Shown piece after piece: positions 33,907-42,737 of a stretch of DNA of 64,000 bases (position 1 is the first letter of the stretch; the number at the start of each line of letters is the position of its first letter). A model generated the notes under the pieces. The model ran no database searches. It saw nothing but the letters and a program-made list of their open reading frames with translations, and was not told where the DNA came from. The DNA is taken from NCBI RefSeq assembly GCF_016919245.1, contig NZ_JAFEJA010000002.1, positions 1,738,501 through 1,802,500 on the forward strand, written 5' to 3'. Position numbers and translations under genes: made by a program. The stretch comes from Streptomyces zhihengii (GTDB taxonomy: Bacteria; Actinomycetota; Actinomycetes; Streptomycetales; Streptomycetaceae).

Positions 33907-36348
33907 ATGACCGACGACGTGATCGACCTGATGCTCGACAAGCTCGATCTGGCCCAGAAGGTACGGCTGCTGAGCGGTGCCACCACCTGGCGGACCGCCG
34001 ACGAGCCGGCCGTCGAGCTGCGCCAGATGGTCATGTCCGACGGCCCGGCCGGTGTGCGGGGAGAGGCGTGGGACGAGCGGCGCACCTCCGCGCTGCTGCC
34101 CTCGGCGTCCGCGATCGGCGCCCTGTGGGACGAGGAGCTGACCGCACGGCTGGGCGGCCTGCTCGCATCGGAAGCGGCCCGCAAGGGTGTCGACATCGTC
34201 CTCGCCCCCACGCTCAACCTGCACCGCACTCCGCTCGGAGGACGGCACTTCGAGTGCTTCTCGGAGGACCCCGAGCTGACCGGCCGCACCGGGGCCGCGC
34301 TGATCCGCGGCATCCAGGCAGCCGGCACGGCGGCCACGGCCAAGCACTACGTCGCCAACGACTCCGAGTCCGAGCGCATGCACGTGGATGTCCGCGTCTC
34401 CGAGCGGGTCCTGCGGGAGGTGTACCTCGCACCGTTCGAGGCGGCCGTCGACGCGGGCGTGTGGCTGGTCATGGCCGGATACAACAGCGTGAACGGCGCG
34501 ACTATGACCGCCAATTCCCTCCTCGCCGAACCCCTCAAGAGCGACTGGGGCTTCGACGGCGTCGTCGTGTCGGACTGGGGCGCGCTGCGTTCCACGACCG
34601 CCCCCGCGCTCGCCGCGCTCGACCTGGCGATGCCCGGACCGCAGGGACCTTGGGAAGCGGAGTTGGTCCGGGCGGTGAAGGACGGCCTCGTCCCCGTCGA
34701 GGCCGTCGACGACAAGGTGCGGCGCCTGCTGAGACTCGCCGCCCGCCTCCACGCCCTCGGACCGCGCAGGCCCCGGCGCGCACCGGCGTCCCCATCCCGC
34801 GACACCCGCGAGCTGCTGCGCCGGACCGTCGCCGCTGGATCCGTGCTCCTGAGCAACCGCGGCGTGCTTCCGCTGGACCGGGCCGCCCTGTCGACCGTCG
34901 CGGTCATCGGCGTCCACGCCGCGACACCGCGGGTGCAGGGCGGCGGCAGCGCGGGCGTCTTCGACTCCGGCACGGTCACCCCGCTCACCGGCATCCGCGC
35001 CCGACTGCGGGGACACGCCCGCGTCGTCCACGTACCCGGTCCCTCCCTGGACGTGCCCCCCGCTCCGCTCGATCCCGACCGGTGCAGCAACCCCCGGTCC
35101 GGTCAGCCCGGGGTGCTGCTGCGGCTCCTGGACGCCGCCGGACAGGAACTGCACGCCGAGCACCGCCTCTCCGGCAGGCAGTTGGAGCCGCCGGTCGTCC
35201 CCGGTGCCCGCACCGTCGAGATCAGCGCCCTGATCAGGGCCGACACGACGGGGGAGTGGACCTTCGGTGTCGCGGGCTTCGGCCGCATGTCGCTCTCGAT
35301 CGACGACCGGACCGTTCTGGACGGTGAGTTCCCCCGCATTACCGACGATCCGGCCGTCGTCCATGTGACTCCGCCCCTCCACACGGCACGAGCGACGATC
35401 GGCACGCACCGCCCCGTCCGCCTGGTGGCCCGGCGCGAACTGGCGCCCGATACCGGACGGGCCGTGATCGTCGCGGCGGCACCCCCGGAGCGCGAGCCGG
35501 CGGCCGCGCTCACCGAGGCGGTGGAAGCGGCACGCAATGCCGACGCGGTGATCGTGGTGGTCGGCACCACCGAGTACACCGAGACCGAAGGACGCGACCG
35601 CGCCGACCTGCGCCTCGGCGGCCACCAGGACGCCCTCGTCCGCGCCGTGGCGGCCGCCAACCCGCGCACGGTCGCCGTGGTCAACAGCGGGGGACCGGTG
35701 GAGCTTCCGTGGCGCGACGAGGCCGGCGCGGTCCTGCTCACCTGGTTCCCCGGACAAGAGGCCGGGTCAGGACTGGCCGACATGCTCTTCGGGCTCGCCG
35801 AGCCCGGCGGCCGGCTCCCGACGACCTGGGCGGCCTCCCTCGCGGACGCACCCGTCACCCGCTCGCAGCCGGCCGAAGGCCGGCTCGACTACGAGGAGGG
35901 ACTGCACATCGGCTACCGCGCGTGGGCGCGCGCCGAATCCGAACCCGCCTACTGGTTCGGACACGGCGAGGGGTACACGACCTGGGAGTACGGGGCGGTG
36001 CGCGTCCCGCCGCGGGTGACGCAGGGCAGCCCGTTCAGCGTGGCCGTCCAACTGCGCAACACCGGCGCGCGGGCCGGCCGCGAGGTGGTCCAGGTGTACC
36101 TGGCACGCCCCGACTCCGCCGTGGAGCGGCCGGCCCTCTGGTTCGCCGGCTACGCCGCGGTCCACGCGGAAGCGGGCGAGGCGGCGACGGCCGTGGTGGA
36201 CGTCCCCGCCCGCGCACTGCGGCACTGGTCCGAGGAGGACCGGACCTGGCGCACCGAGACCGGGCCCTACCGCGTCATGGTGGGGAGGTCGGCGGGCCGG
36301 ATCGTCTGGCACGGCGAACTGGACGTCCGGGAGCCCGCCGTCCAGTGA
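33907..36348 (+). CDS. Glycoside hydrolase family 3 (beta-glucosidase-like) with PA14-like insert
   Basis: An 813-residue enzyme. ATG 33907 (MTDDVIDLMLDKLDLAQKV) is chosen because the longer frame would run through the operator. The N-terminal barrel carries LAPTLNLHRTPLGGRHFECF and TAKHYVANDSESERM, and the nucleophile is Asp223 in GVVVSDWGALRS. The second domain contains the PA14-like insert (~410-520, RADTTGEWTFGVAGFGRMSL). A fibronectin-like domain ends the protein. No signal peptide, so it acts inside the cell on imported oligosaccharides, completing what the secreted enzymes begin. Beta-glucosidase activity is the family default. Confidence 0.93.
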   Translation: MTDDVIDLMLDKLDLAQKVRLLSGATTWRTADEPAVELRQMVMSDGPAGVRGEAWDERRTSALLPSASAIGALWDEELTARLGGLLASEAARKGVDIVLAPTLNLHRTPLGGRHFECFSEDPELTGRTGAALIRGIQAAGTAATAKHYVANDSESERMHVDVRVSERVLREVYLAPFEAAVDAGVWLVMAGYNSVNGATMTANSLLAEPLKSDWGFDGVVVSDWGALRSTTAPALAALDLAMPGPQGPWEAELVRAVKDGLVPVEAVDDKVRRLLRLAARLHALGPRRPRRAPASPSRDTRELLRRTVAAGSVLLSNRGVLPLDRAALSTVAVIGVHAATPRVQGGGSAGVFDSGTVTPLTGIRARLRGHARVVHVPGPSLDVPPAPLDPDRCSNPRSGQPGVLLRLLDAAGQELHAEHRLSGRQLEPPVVPGARTVEISALIRADTTGEWTFGVAGFGRMSLSIDDRTVLDGEFPRITDDPAVVHVTPPLHTARATIGTHRPVRLVARRELAPDTGRAVIVAAAPPEREPAAALTEAVEAARNADAVIVVVGTTEYTETEGRDRADLRLGGHQDALVRAVAAANPRTVAVVNSGGPVELPWRDEAGAVLLTWFPGQEAGSGLADMLFGLAEPGGRLPTTWAASLADAPVTRSQPAEGRLDYEEGLHIGYRAWARAESEPAYWFGHGEGYTTWEYGAVRVPPRVTQGSPFSVAVQLRNTGARAGREVVQVYLARPDSAVERPALWFAGYAAVHAEAGEAATAVVDVPARALRHWSEEDRTWRTETGPYRVMVGRSAGRIVWHGELDVREPAVQ

Positions 36349-36929
36349 CGGAAGCCGCCCCGGCGCCGATGCACGACGGGCGGCCTCATACGTCGTCGCG
36401 CACGTCCCGCTCCGGGCGCGGCACGGCCCCCCTCGCGAGGGCTCGCACCTCGCAGGGCCCGATGCCCGCCGCGCCCACCGGGGCTAAAGGAGGCGTACCT
36501 GATCGAGCCCCGCCGGGCGGCCGGCTCCCGTGCTGGGGGACAGGAGAGGCAGCGGGCGGCGTCAACCGTCCGGATGGGACCGGATGCACGGGTCAGGGCA
36601 GGCGGCTCAGGCCGACGTCCCGAAGCGCCTGACGCCGCGCGCGGGTTGTCCGGCTGTGCGTCCGCGCGGCCGCGCGAACGCACCACCTCGTCCAGCCGCC
36701 CGCGCCGACCGCCGCCGCGGCAGCGATGATCACCCCGGTCCACATGTCACCGCCCGCCCTCCCGCGCCGTATCCCCGCCGCTGCGCCCGATCGTCTTCGT
36801 GCCGCCGTCCGTGTATCCGTGTGCTGTTCCCGCACGCCGCCGGAGCAGTCATGCCTGCGAGGTGGCACCCGGGCCCGCGCCGGCGGAGTCCAGAAGGGTT
36901 CGGTCGGCCGGGAGGGCCGGGAGCCGGAG
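36349..36929. other. Intergenic region with one small possible gene
   Basis: Apart from the 50-codon leftward frame annotated separately, nothing convincing is seen. The region contains CGGGGCTAAAGGAGGCGTACC at 36479-36499, a good ribosome-site-like string with no long frame after it. Confidence 0.35.
36593..36745 (-). CDS. Possible 50-residue single-helix membrane protein
   Basis: ATG 36745 follows GGGAGGGCGGGCGGTGAC. The product begins MWTGVIIAAAAAVGAGGWTR, one hydrophobic helix, then a strongly basic tail (AARTHSRTTRARRQALRD). Small single-helix proteins of this type are common in Streptomyces but hard to verify. It is read leftward in the gap between the GH3 and MFS genes. Confidence 0.4.
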   Translation of the reverse strand: MWTGVIIAAAAAVGAGGWTRWCVRAAARTHSRTTRARRQALRDVGLSRLP

Positions 36930-38225
36930 TCAGCGCGCGGTCTTCGTGAAGTCCAGGTCGGCAGCGCGGACGGCATAAGAGGCGGTCGAGACAGTGGCGC
37001 CGAGCATGCTGATGCAGCCGAAGAGGAGGAAGGTGGGCCCGGCGCCCCATACTTCCACCAGGAGACCGAAGAGCGGGAACATCACCGGGGTGATGCCGAC
37101 CGCGCTGAGTGCCTGGACGGACGCGACCCGGCCCTGGAAGTTGAGGGCGGTGTTGGCCTGCATCAGAGCCATGGACAGACCGCCGCAGAGGCCCGAGACC
37201 AGACCGGAGACGAGCGCCACGGCGACGGCGAGGGCGAGGTTCGGCATGACGCCGATCAGGCCGATGCCGGCGGAGGCGACGAGCAGGGTGATGTTGTGCC
37301 AGTGGCCGGCCCGCGGGAAGCGCCCGCGCACGACGAGCAGGAGCGAGGTAGCGCAGACGCCGGTGCTGAGGGCGGCGTTCACCCAGGCACCGCCGGAGGG
37401 GCCCCAGCCCCGTTCCTCGGCCAGCATGATGACGCCGATCGCCATCGGCGGGATGCAGCCGATCATGGAGAGCAGGCCGGAGAGGACGAGCGGGCCGACG
37501 ACGGGCTCGTGGCGCAGGTAGACGATGCCGTCGATCAGGTCGCGGCGGACGGTGGAGTCCGCGGCGGGCTGTTCCTCGGGCGGCAGCGGGGCGAGCCGGA
37601 CCGCGATCAGGAGGAACAGCGAGAGGGCGAAGAGGACGCCGGTCACGGCGAACGCGGCGGCGGGGCCGCCGAGCCCGATCGAGAACCCGGCGAGCGGCGG
37701 GCCGGCGATGTGGCCGGACCGCTGCACCAGATTGCGCAGGCTCTGCACCCGCATCAGCTGGTCGCGGCCGGTGAGTCGGGGCGGCATGGCTCCGACCGCC
37801 GGCATGAACAGTGCGTCCACGACGCCGAAGACGAGGGCGAGGACGACGAGCAGCCAGAGGCCGGGGGTGCTGAACGCTAGAGCCGCGGCGGCCGCGAGGA
37901 TCACCACGGCGCGGACCGCGTCGGAGGAGATGACCACCCGGCGCGGGCCGAACCGGTCGGCGATCACACCGCCGCCGAGCATGAGGATCGCCCGGGGTAT
38001 CGCGCCGACCGCCATCACCAGGCCGACCTGGGCCGGTCCGGCCACCTTCTGCGCGGCCCAACCGAGCGCCACGAAGTAGGCGGCGTCACCGACCACGGAG
38101 AAGGTGTAGGCGATCAGCCAGCGCAGGACGTTGCCGTCCCGATGCACCACGGTGGAGGGGGCGACGGCCACGGCGGGGACGGGCGAGGCCGTCGCCTGGA
38201 CGGGTTCAATTTCACGCGAGTTCAC
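36930..38225 (-). CDS. MFS transporter (MFS_3/enterobactin-exporter-like)
   Basis: A 431-residue membrane protein with about 12 hydrophobic segments. GTG 38225 is chosen; the upstream frame is not hydrophobic and lacks a ribosome site. The motif between helices 2 and 3, GGGVIADRFGPRRVVISSDA, is the MFS signature, and the sequence RDLIDGIVYLRHEPVVGPLV in the central loop is typical of the EntS/MFS_3 exporter group. Such proteins export small molecules using the proton gradient. No biosynthetic genes are adjacent, so the substrate is unknown. Confidence 0.9.
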   Translation of the reverse strand: MNSREIEPVQATASPVPAVAVAPSTVVHRDGNVLRWLIAYTFSVVGDAAYFVALGWAAQKVAGPAQVGLVMAVGAIPRAILMLGGGVIADRFGPRRVVISSDAVRAVVILAAAAALAFSTPGLWLLVVLALVFGVVDALFMPAVGAMPPRLTGRDQLMRVQSLRNLVQRSGHIAGPPLAGFSIGLGGPAAAFAVTGVLFALSLFLLIAVRLAPLPPEEQPAADSTVRRDLIDGIVYLRHEPVVGPLVLSGLLSMIGCIPPMAIGVIMLAEERGWGPSGGAWVNAALSTGVCATSLLLVVRGRFPRAGHWHNITLLVASAGIGLIGVMPNLALAVAVALVSGLVSGLCGGLSMALMQANTALNFQGRVASVQALSAVGITPVMFPLFGLLVEVWGAGPTFLLFGCISMLGATVSTASYAVRAADLDFTKTAR

Positions 38226-38417
38226 AGACGCGCATGATCTCCCACAACGTCGGACCGGTACAACGGAATTGCCGCTATGCGCCAGCGGAGTTCCCGGGCT
38301 ACCAGGACACCTGTGCCGAACGCGCGCCTTCATCTCGGGGTGGTGCCGGGGCTCCGCGGCTGCCAACAATGATCATGGTCGTGGCTCATCACTCATTGTG
38401 ATGACGCCGGTCCTCGG

Positions 38418-38459
38418 CTGCCGCCGTGCCGGTCCGGAGGCGGGCCGGCACGGCGGCAG
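38418..38459 (-). terminator. Hairpin terminator after the SGNH hydrolase gene
   Basis: Perfect 15-base arms (CTGCCGCCGTGCCGG and complement) around a 12-base loop, 53 bases past the SGNH stop. Confidence 0.75.
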
Positions 38460-38511
38460 TCACCCAGTACGGTCGTGGCCGACCGCGGGCGGCTTGCGCG
38501 GGTGCGGATGG

Positions 38512-39543
38512 CTACTGGTTGAGAGCGGTCTCGATCGTCGTGGCGACGTGTTCGGCCTGGAGGTCGCGGCCCTTCTCGTTGGGGTGCGCGTACCAGGGAA
38601 TCGGGGAGCCGAGGAGTTCAAGCTTTGAGTTCTCCAGCAGGCCGCCGATGCCCCGATCAGTGCCGTCACAGGCGGTGTTGCTTCCCGTGTGGGCGTAAAG
38701 GTTCACGAAGTCGGCGCCGTTGTCCGTGGCGGCCTTCATCATGATGTCGTTCAGCCGCTGTTGGGCCTGGTCCAGGACGGGCAGGGCCTCCTGGGAAATA
38801 TCGGCGAAAGGCAGCTCGCTCTGGCCGGGGGCCGCGGCCAGGCACTTGGTGATGTCGGCGGGCACCAGCCGGGGGTAGCTGACCAGGACGCGCCGGGCGT
38901 CCGGGGAGAAGTACTCCATGCGCTGGAGCGCCTCTTCCAGTTCACCTTCGACCTGCTCGTACTTGTAGTCCAGCCACTCCTTGCCGTCGCCCGTCTCGAA
39001 GAAGTCCTTGCACTCACTGGCCGGCTTGTCCGGGTCCACCGGCTCTCCGGGCAGAAGGGAAGGCTCCCGGAGCTTGTCGGAACACTGCTTGATGATGCGT
39101 GCGAAGCCCAGGGTGTTGCCTCCCAGACTGCCCACGACCAACTGGGTGTCCTGCTGGAGCGCTTCCTGCTGCGCAGGGAGATTCCCGGCTCCGAAGGGCA
39201 GCTCCTGCTGCTGCCAGAAGTGGTGGACGAGCGCGCCGCCGCAGGAGACGTCGGCCTGCACGGCGAGAGTAATGCCCTTGGCTGCCAGGCTCCGCGCGGT
39301 GACGGCGGGGTAGTTGTCCGTGGACTGGAAGCACCAACCTCTCTCATTGTCCTGATGGTTCACGGGGGAGATGCCGAAGTTGGCGGTGTAGGAGTCGCCG
39401 AAGAAGACGGTCGGCACCGGGTCGGCCGCGGCTGCGCCGGCGTTACCGGCCGGGACGGCGAGTACCAGACAGCTGCCCAGCGCGACGGCCACGGCAGCGA
39501 GCCGAGCCCTCGAAGCGGTCGTCGTTCGAACGGCTTCCGACAT
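38512..39543 (-). CDS. Secreted SGNH/GDSL-family hydrolase
   Basis: A 343-residue secreted esterase-like enzyme. ATG 39543 follows AAGGGG. The signal peptide ends near residue 37 (VLAVPAGNAGAAAADP). The nucleophile block I sits right after it (VPTVFFGDSYTANFG, Ser in GDS), block III is VVGSLGGNTLGF (Gly-Gly-Asn), and the C-terminal YAHPNEKGRDLQAEHV supplies the block V Asn/His (HPNxxG). These enzymes hydrolyse esters such as lipids or acetylated sugars outside the cell. Six or so cysteines suggest disulfides. The gene is single. Confidence 0.9.
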   Translation of the reverse strand: MSEAVRTTTASRARLAAVAVALGSCLVLAVPAGNAGAAAADPVPTVFFGDSYTANFGISPVNHQDNERGWCFQSTDNYPAVTARSLAAKGITLAVQADVSCGGALVHHFWQQQELPFGAGNLPAQQEALQQDTQLVVGSLGGNTLGFARIIKQCSDKLREPSLLPGEPVDPDKPASECKDFFETGDGKEWLDYKYEQVEGELEEALQRMEYFSPDARRVLVSYPRLVPADITKCLAAAPGQSELPFADISQEALPVLDQAQQRLNDIMMKAATDNGADFVNLYAHTGSNTACDGTDRGIGGLLENSKLELLGSPIPWYAHPNEKGRDLQAEHVATTIETALNQ

Positions 39544-40309
39544 GGATGTGCCCCTTTTCGTTGAAGGTCGAGGAGAAGCGGATGGAAACGTGCGAGGGGG
39601 ACACGGCAAACGGCGAACGGCCCCTCGACAGGTTCCTGATCACGACCGAGTTGATACCGGCGCCCCTCCGGCCACTCACCACCCCCGCCGCGCGAGTCAC
39701 TCGAACGGCAACCCAGGTTCACCTGCTGAAACGTCCCCGCTTGGGCCACCTCGCCTCCACCGCGAGCGCGGGTCCGACGGCACCACGTCTCGGCCCCGCA
39801 GGCTCGCGCGCCCCGGGCTCGACCAGGCGCCTGGTCCGCCTGGCCGAAGGCGTGTCCCCCGGGCAGGGGCGAGTGAAGGTCCTCCTCTTCCGACCGCCCC
39901 ACCAGCGGCGAAAGGCTCACGGCGAGCCGCAGCAGAAACCGCCAGGCGGCATCGTCACCGAACCGCCTGAACATGGCCGGGATGGTTGCGCGGCCGGGTC
40001 CACCACCAACGTGCGTCCGTCCGTCGAGCAGCCTGAGGAGGCCGTGCTGGCCGTGGTGGCGGCAGGGCAGCGCGGGCCTCGCCGCAGCTCAAAACCGGTA
40101 CTGAAGATGGCCCGAGGCCCCCAGGTAAGCCCCGAGCACCGGCGAGAGTCCGTATGCGCATGGTCGAAGTGGTCGCCGACGCCTGCGACGGCTGGCCGCC
40201 CTGGGCGCGTGCTGTCCTGCGCCTACTCCGCCGAGCCGGTCTGTGCGGGTAGTGCGGAGACCCAGCTACCTGTAGCGAAACCTCGCGAAAATCTGTCGCG
40301 GCGGGAGTA
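39544..40309. other. Long intergenic region, no gene seen
   Basis: About 770 bases with no frame of convincing composition on either strand, upstream of the SGNH gene. Its right end runs into the repeat-rich leader of the MerR-like gene. Confidence 0.45.
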
Positions 40310-40937
40310 GACATTGGGGTTCGGCGTGGTTATGGTTTCTCTCGTAGCCAGAGAGGACGAAGGGCTCGGCAGAGATGAACTGCCGGGCAGCAGTACTCGC
40401 GGTGCGCGTGAAGGTGGTGTGCCGTTCAGCAGGACGGTGCGGTGGTGGAGTGTCGAAGCCAGAGTGGTGCGGGACGGCGACGGGACTGATCACCGGACCG
40501 GGTGGCCCGCAGTGTCAGGGGCCGCCGCCAGCAGTTGATGCAGTGACAGCAGTACCCAGCAGTGAAGTCAGTGAGCAGTACCTCGGTGAAGGCGTCGGCT
40601 GCGGGCGCGCGCTCCGGGAGGTTCGGCAGGGTGTCTCGGCCAGAGCAACAAAGGACGGGGCCGTGAGTCGAAGGTGGCGCTTGTACAGGTCACCAGTAGT
40701 TGATCCCAGAGGGAAGAACGGAGGAGGGAGCACCATCAGGATCGCCCGGACGCCATGCGGGTCCGGGTACCGCAGGACATCGATAGTGAGGTGGTCTTCG
40801 GTCAAGCACCGCGATCCCCGCTCTCCCCGGCGCAGCTCAGGCCGGGCAGGCGGCAACAGAGGGCCGGCGCAGTATCAGGGCCGGCAGATGGTGTAACTGT
40901 TCCTCCGGGGCCCTGGCGCTATAGGCGCCAGGGCCCC
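40310..40937 (+). ncRNA. Candidate structured leader or small RNA with GCAGT repeats
   Basis: Roughly 630 bases without good coding character, purine-rich on the + strand. GCAGT recurs at 40390 and then at 40509, 40531, 40540, 40549, 40559 and 40575, the central copies 9-10 bases apart. The region ends in a perfect hairpin (40907-40937) just before the MerR-like start. This suits a regulatory leader or a separate RNA with its own terminator. No known RNA family is recognised, and the limits are approximate. Confidence 0.35.
40907..40937 (+). terminator. Perfect hairpin ahead of the MerR-like gene
   Basis: Arms GGGGCCCTGGCGC and GCGCCAGGGCCCC pair completely around the loop TATAG. It lies 25 bases before ATG 40963, so it could end the leader RNA or act as an attenuator. 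Confidence 0.65.
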
Positions 40938-40962
40938 TCCACGCGTTGACGAAAGAGGTTCG

Positions 40963-41313
40963 ATGACAGCAGACCATCCGATGGGCCCGCTCGGCGGCCG
41001 TCTGGACGACGACGACTACCCCGCCTACACCATGGGCCGCGCCGCCGAAATGCTCGGCACCACCCAGGGCTTCCTCCGCGCGATCGGCGAGGCCCGCCTC
41101 ATCACCCCGCTCCGCTCCGCGGGCGGACACCGCCGCTACTCGCGCTACCAACTGCGCATCGCAGCCCGCGCGCGGGAACTCGTCGACCAGGGCACCCCCA
41201 TCGAGGCCGCCTGCCGCATCATCATCCTCGAGGACCAGCTCGAAGAGGCGCAGCGCATCAACGCCGAGTACCGCCGAGCGGCCGATACGGCCGGTCCGGA
41301 AGCTTCCTCCTGA
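40963..41313 (+). CDS. MerR-type helix-turn-helix protein
   Basis: A 116-residue protein starting at ATG 40963 behind AAAGAGG. The DNA-binding part is [20 protein letters not shown] with wing residues [20 protein letters not shown], characteristic of MerR proteins (GxHRRY). After it comes [20 protein letters not shown] and the acidic coiled-coil-like [20 protein letters not shown]. The short C-terminus has no sensor cysteines, so it is not a metal sensor. It precedes a cold-shock gene by ~250 bases in the same direction. Confidence 0.88.
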   Translation: MTADHPMGPLGGRLDDDDYPAYTMGRAAEMLGTTQGFLRAIGEARLITPLRSAGGHRRYSRYQLRIAARARELVDQGTPIEAACRIIILEDQLEEAQRINAEYRRAADTAGPEASS

Positions 41314-41450
41314 CGCCGTATCCGTTCCCGCAGCGCCAACGGCGCCCAGGACCTCCATGCCGCTGGGGGCGAGCCGGCTGGTCGCCCCTGGTGACAGGAT
41401 GTGCGGACGGGTATCTTCTGCGTCAGCTGTCGTGGTTCGGAAGTTTCCCT

Positions 41451-41471
41451 GCCCACGCCTTCGGCGTGGGC
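41451..41471 (+). terminator. Hairpin in the MerR-like/cold-shock gap
   Basis: Nine-base arms GCCCACGCC and GGCGTGGGC enclose TTC, followed by GTTCTGCTGTG. It lies 90 bases before the cold-shock start and could end the MerR-like transcript or lie in the cold-shock leader. Confidence 0.55.
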
Positions 41472-41560
41472 GTTCTGCTGTGCTGTGTCGCAGGAACCAG
41501 GGCGATCACCTCCGCCTCCCGCATGGTGCGGCAGGCGTCCGTCGACTGGAAGGCACACAT

Positions 41561-41764
41561 ATGGCTACGGGAACGGTGAAGTGGTTCAACGCGGAGAAGG
41601 GCTTCGGCTTCATCGCGCAGGACGGTGGCGGCCCGGACGTCTTCGCCCACTACTCCGCGATCAACTCGACGGGGTTTCGTGAGCTTCAGGAGGGCCAGGC
41701 GGTGACGTTCGACATCACCCAGGGCCAGAAGGGCCCCCAGGCCGAGAACATCAATCCGGCCTGA
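41561..41764 (+). CDS. CspA-family cold-shock protein
   Basis: A 67-residue OB-fold protein starting at ATG 41561 ([20 protein letters not shown]). Both RNA-binding motifs are present: KGFGFI (RNP1) and DVFAHYSAI (RNP2). It binds single-stranded RNA and DNA and acts as an RNA chaperone at low temperature or during stress. The length and sequence match Streptomyces cold-shock proteins. A long upstream region of ~250 bases with a hairpin suggests leader-based regulation. Confidence 0.97.
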   Translation: MATGTVKWFNAEKGFGFIAQDGGGPDVFAHYSAINSTGFRELQEGQAVTFDITQGQKGPQAENINPA

Positions 41765-41971
41765 TCCACGCCGGGGGCCGGCCCGCGGGCACCGCTGCGG
41801 GCTCGGCCTCCGTCGACCTTAACCCGGCGCCCCGGCTCACAGGCCGCCCCCGGCGCCGAGCCCCGACGCGAACCGCGCCGGGGACCGCGCCCCGTCCCGC
41901 TGGGCAGTGAGCCACAGCCCCCGCCGAGCCCGTTGACCGTCGCCCCCGGGCTGGGCGATGCCAGGGCTTTG

Positions 41972-42379
41972 CTAGACGCGGGGCAGCCAGCCCTCAATGA
42001 AGTCGGAGCGCTCCCGTGCGCCCAGCGCCCTCTGCTCGAGGAGCCGGCGGAAGCCTGCCAGAGCGTAGCGTTCCCCGGTGTCCGCTCTGGGCCCGGGGAT
42101 GCCGGCGACGGTGGCCATGCACTGCTGGGGTTGGGGCTGCCAGCCGGTGACCAGTACGCGCAGGCACATGCCCTCGGCGCGTCCGTGCAGGCTCAGGAGA
42201 TGGAGCAGGCCGTCGACGTCTATGGCCGCAACGGCGTGCAGGTCCACCAGGAGATCGCGTGCGTCCGAAGTCACGTGGTCCAGCGCGTGCCGGAGAACCG
42301 CACCAGCGCCCTCGTCGAGCTCGCCAGCGGCACTGATCAGAATCGAGCTGCCACAGTGCTGGACGTCTAGGTCGATCAA
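41972..42379 (-). CDS. STAS-domain anti-anti-sigma-like protein, phospho-Ser replaced
   Basis: A 135-residue STAS protein starting at TTG 42379 with GGGAG in front (LIDLDVQHCGSSILISAAGE). The core is ISAAGELDEGAGAVLRHALD, LLVDLHAVAAIDVDGLLHLL. In RsbV/SpoIIAA-like antagonists the loop normally reads DSSG or DSTG, with the Ser phosphorylated by the anti-sigma kinase; here it is DVDG, an acid at the phosphosite. A C-terminal tail of ~35 residues (ERYALAGFRRLLEQRALGAR) extends past the domain. It may be a permanently phospho-like, inactive or otherwise regulated antagonist. Confidence 0.82.
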   Translation of the reverse strand: MIDLDVQHCGSSILISAAGELDEGAGAVLRHALDHVTSDARDLLVDLHAVAAIDVDGLLHLLSLHGRAEGMCLRVLVTGWQPQPQQCMATVAGIPGPRADTGERYALAGFRRLLEQRALGARERSDFIEGWLPRV

Positions 42380-42737
42380 TTTCTGCTCCCGCCACCCGAA
42401 GGCTCACGGACCCACGGGCCCCCATCCTGGCGCGACGCGGCGCGGGGCAGGTGTGCGGCGCGCTGAACGCGCGCGTAGTGGTCGGGGCCGGGGCTGCATG
42501 GGAGGAGGCTGGAGCGTTGCCCGGAAGGGTGCCTGCAACAGGGGACCGGGAGGGTGACCGGAAGCGAGCAAGACCGACGTCAGTGGCCGCGGCGTCGAAT
42601 CCTGCTGAGGCCGGCCCGGGCGGGGCCGGTGTGCAAGGTACGGGCCGGATCCGTGCGTTGCACGCAAGGTTGTTCGACATTACCGTCATGGCTCGGTCCG
42701 GGGTGCTCACCGAGGTACGAAGAGGTTCAGGCGGCGT
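42380..42737. other. Intergenic region, right part duplicated
   Basis: Lies between the STAS gene and GH43 copy 2. From 42639 it matches the sequence upstream of copy 1 (2962 onward). The left part is unique and shows no gene. Confidence 0.5.

Noticed and set aside
33733..35757. A 674-codon leftward frame opposite the GH3 gene
   Set aside because: Shadow frame; GH3 motifs on the + strand are decisive.
38343..38400. ACAATGA...TCATTGT inverted repeat as an operator
   Set aside because: Arms are only seven bases, far apart and not near a clear promoter; not enough to claim.
40509..40580. GCAGT repeats as a CRISPR-like array
   Set aside because: The repeat unit is five bases with 4-11-base spacing, far from CRISPR repeat and spacer sizes, and no cas gene is present.
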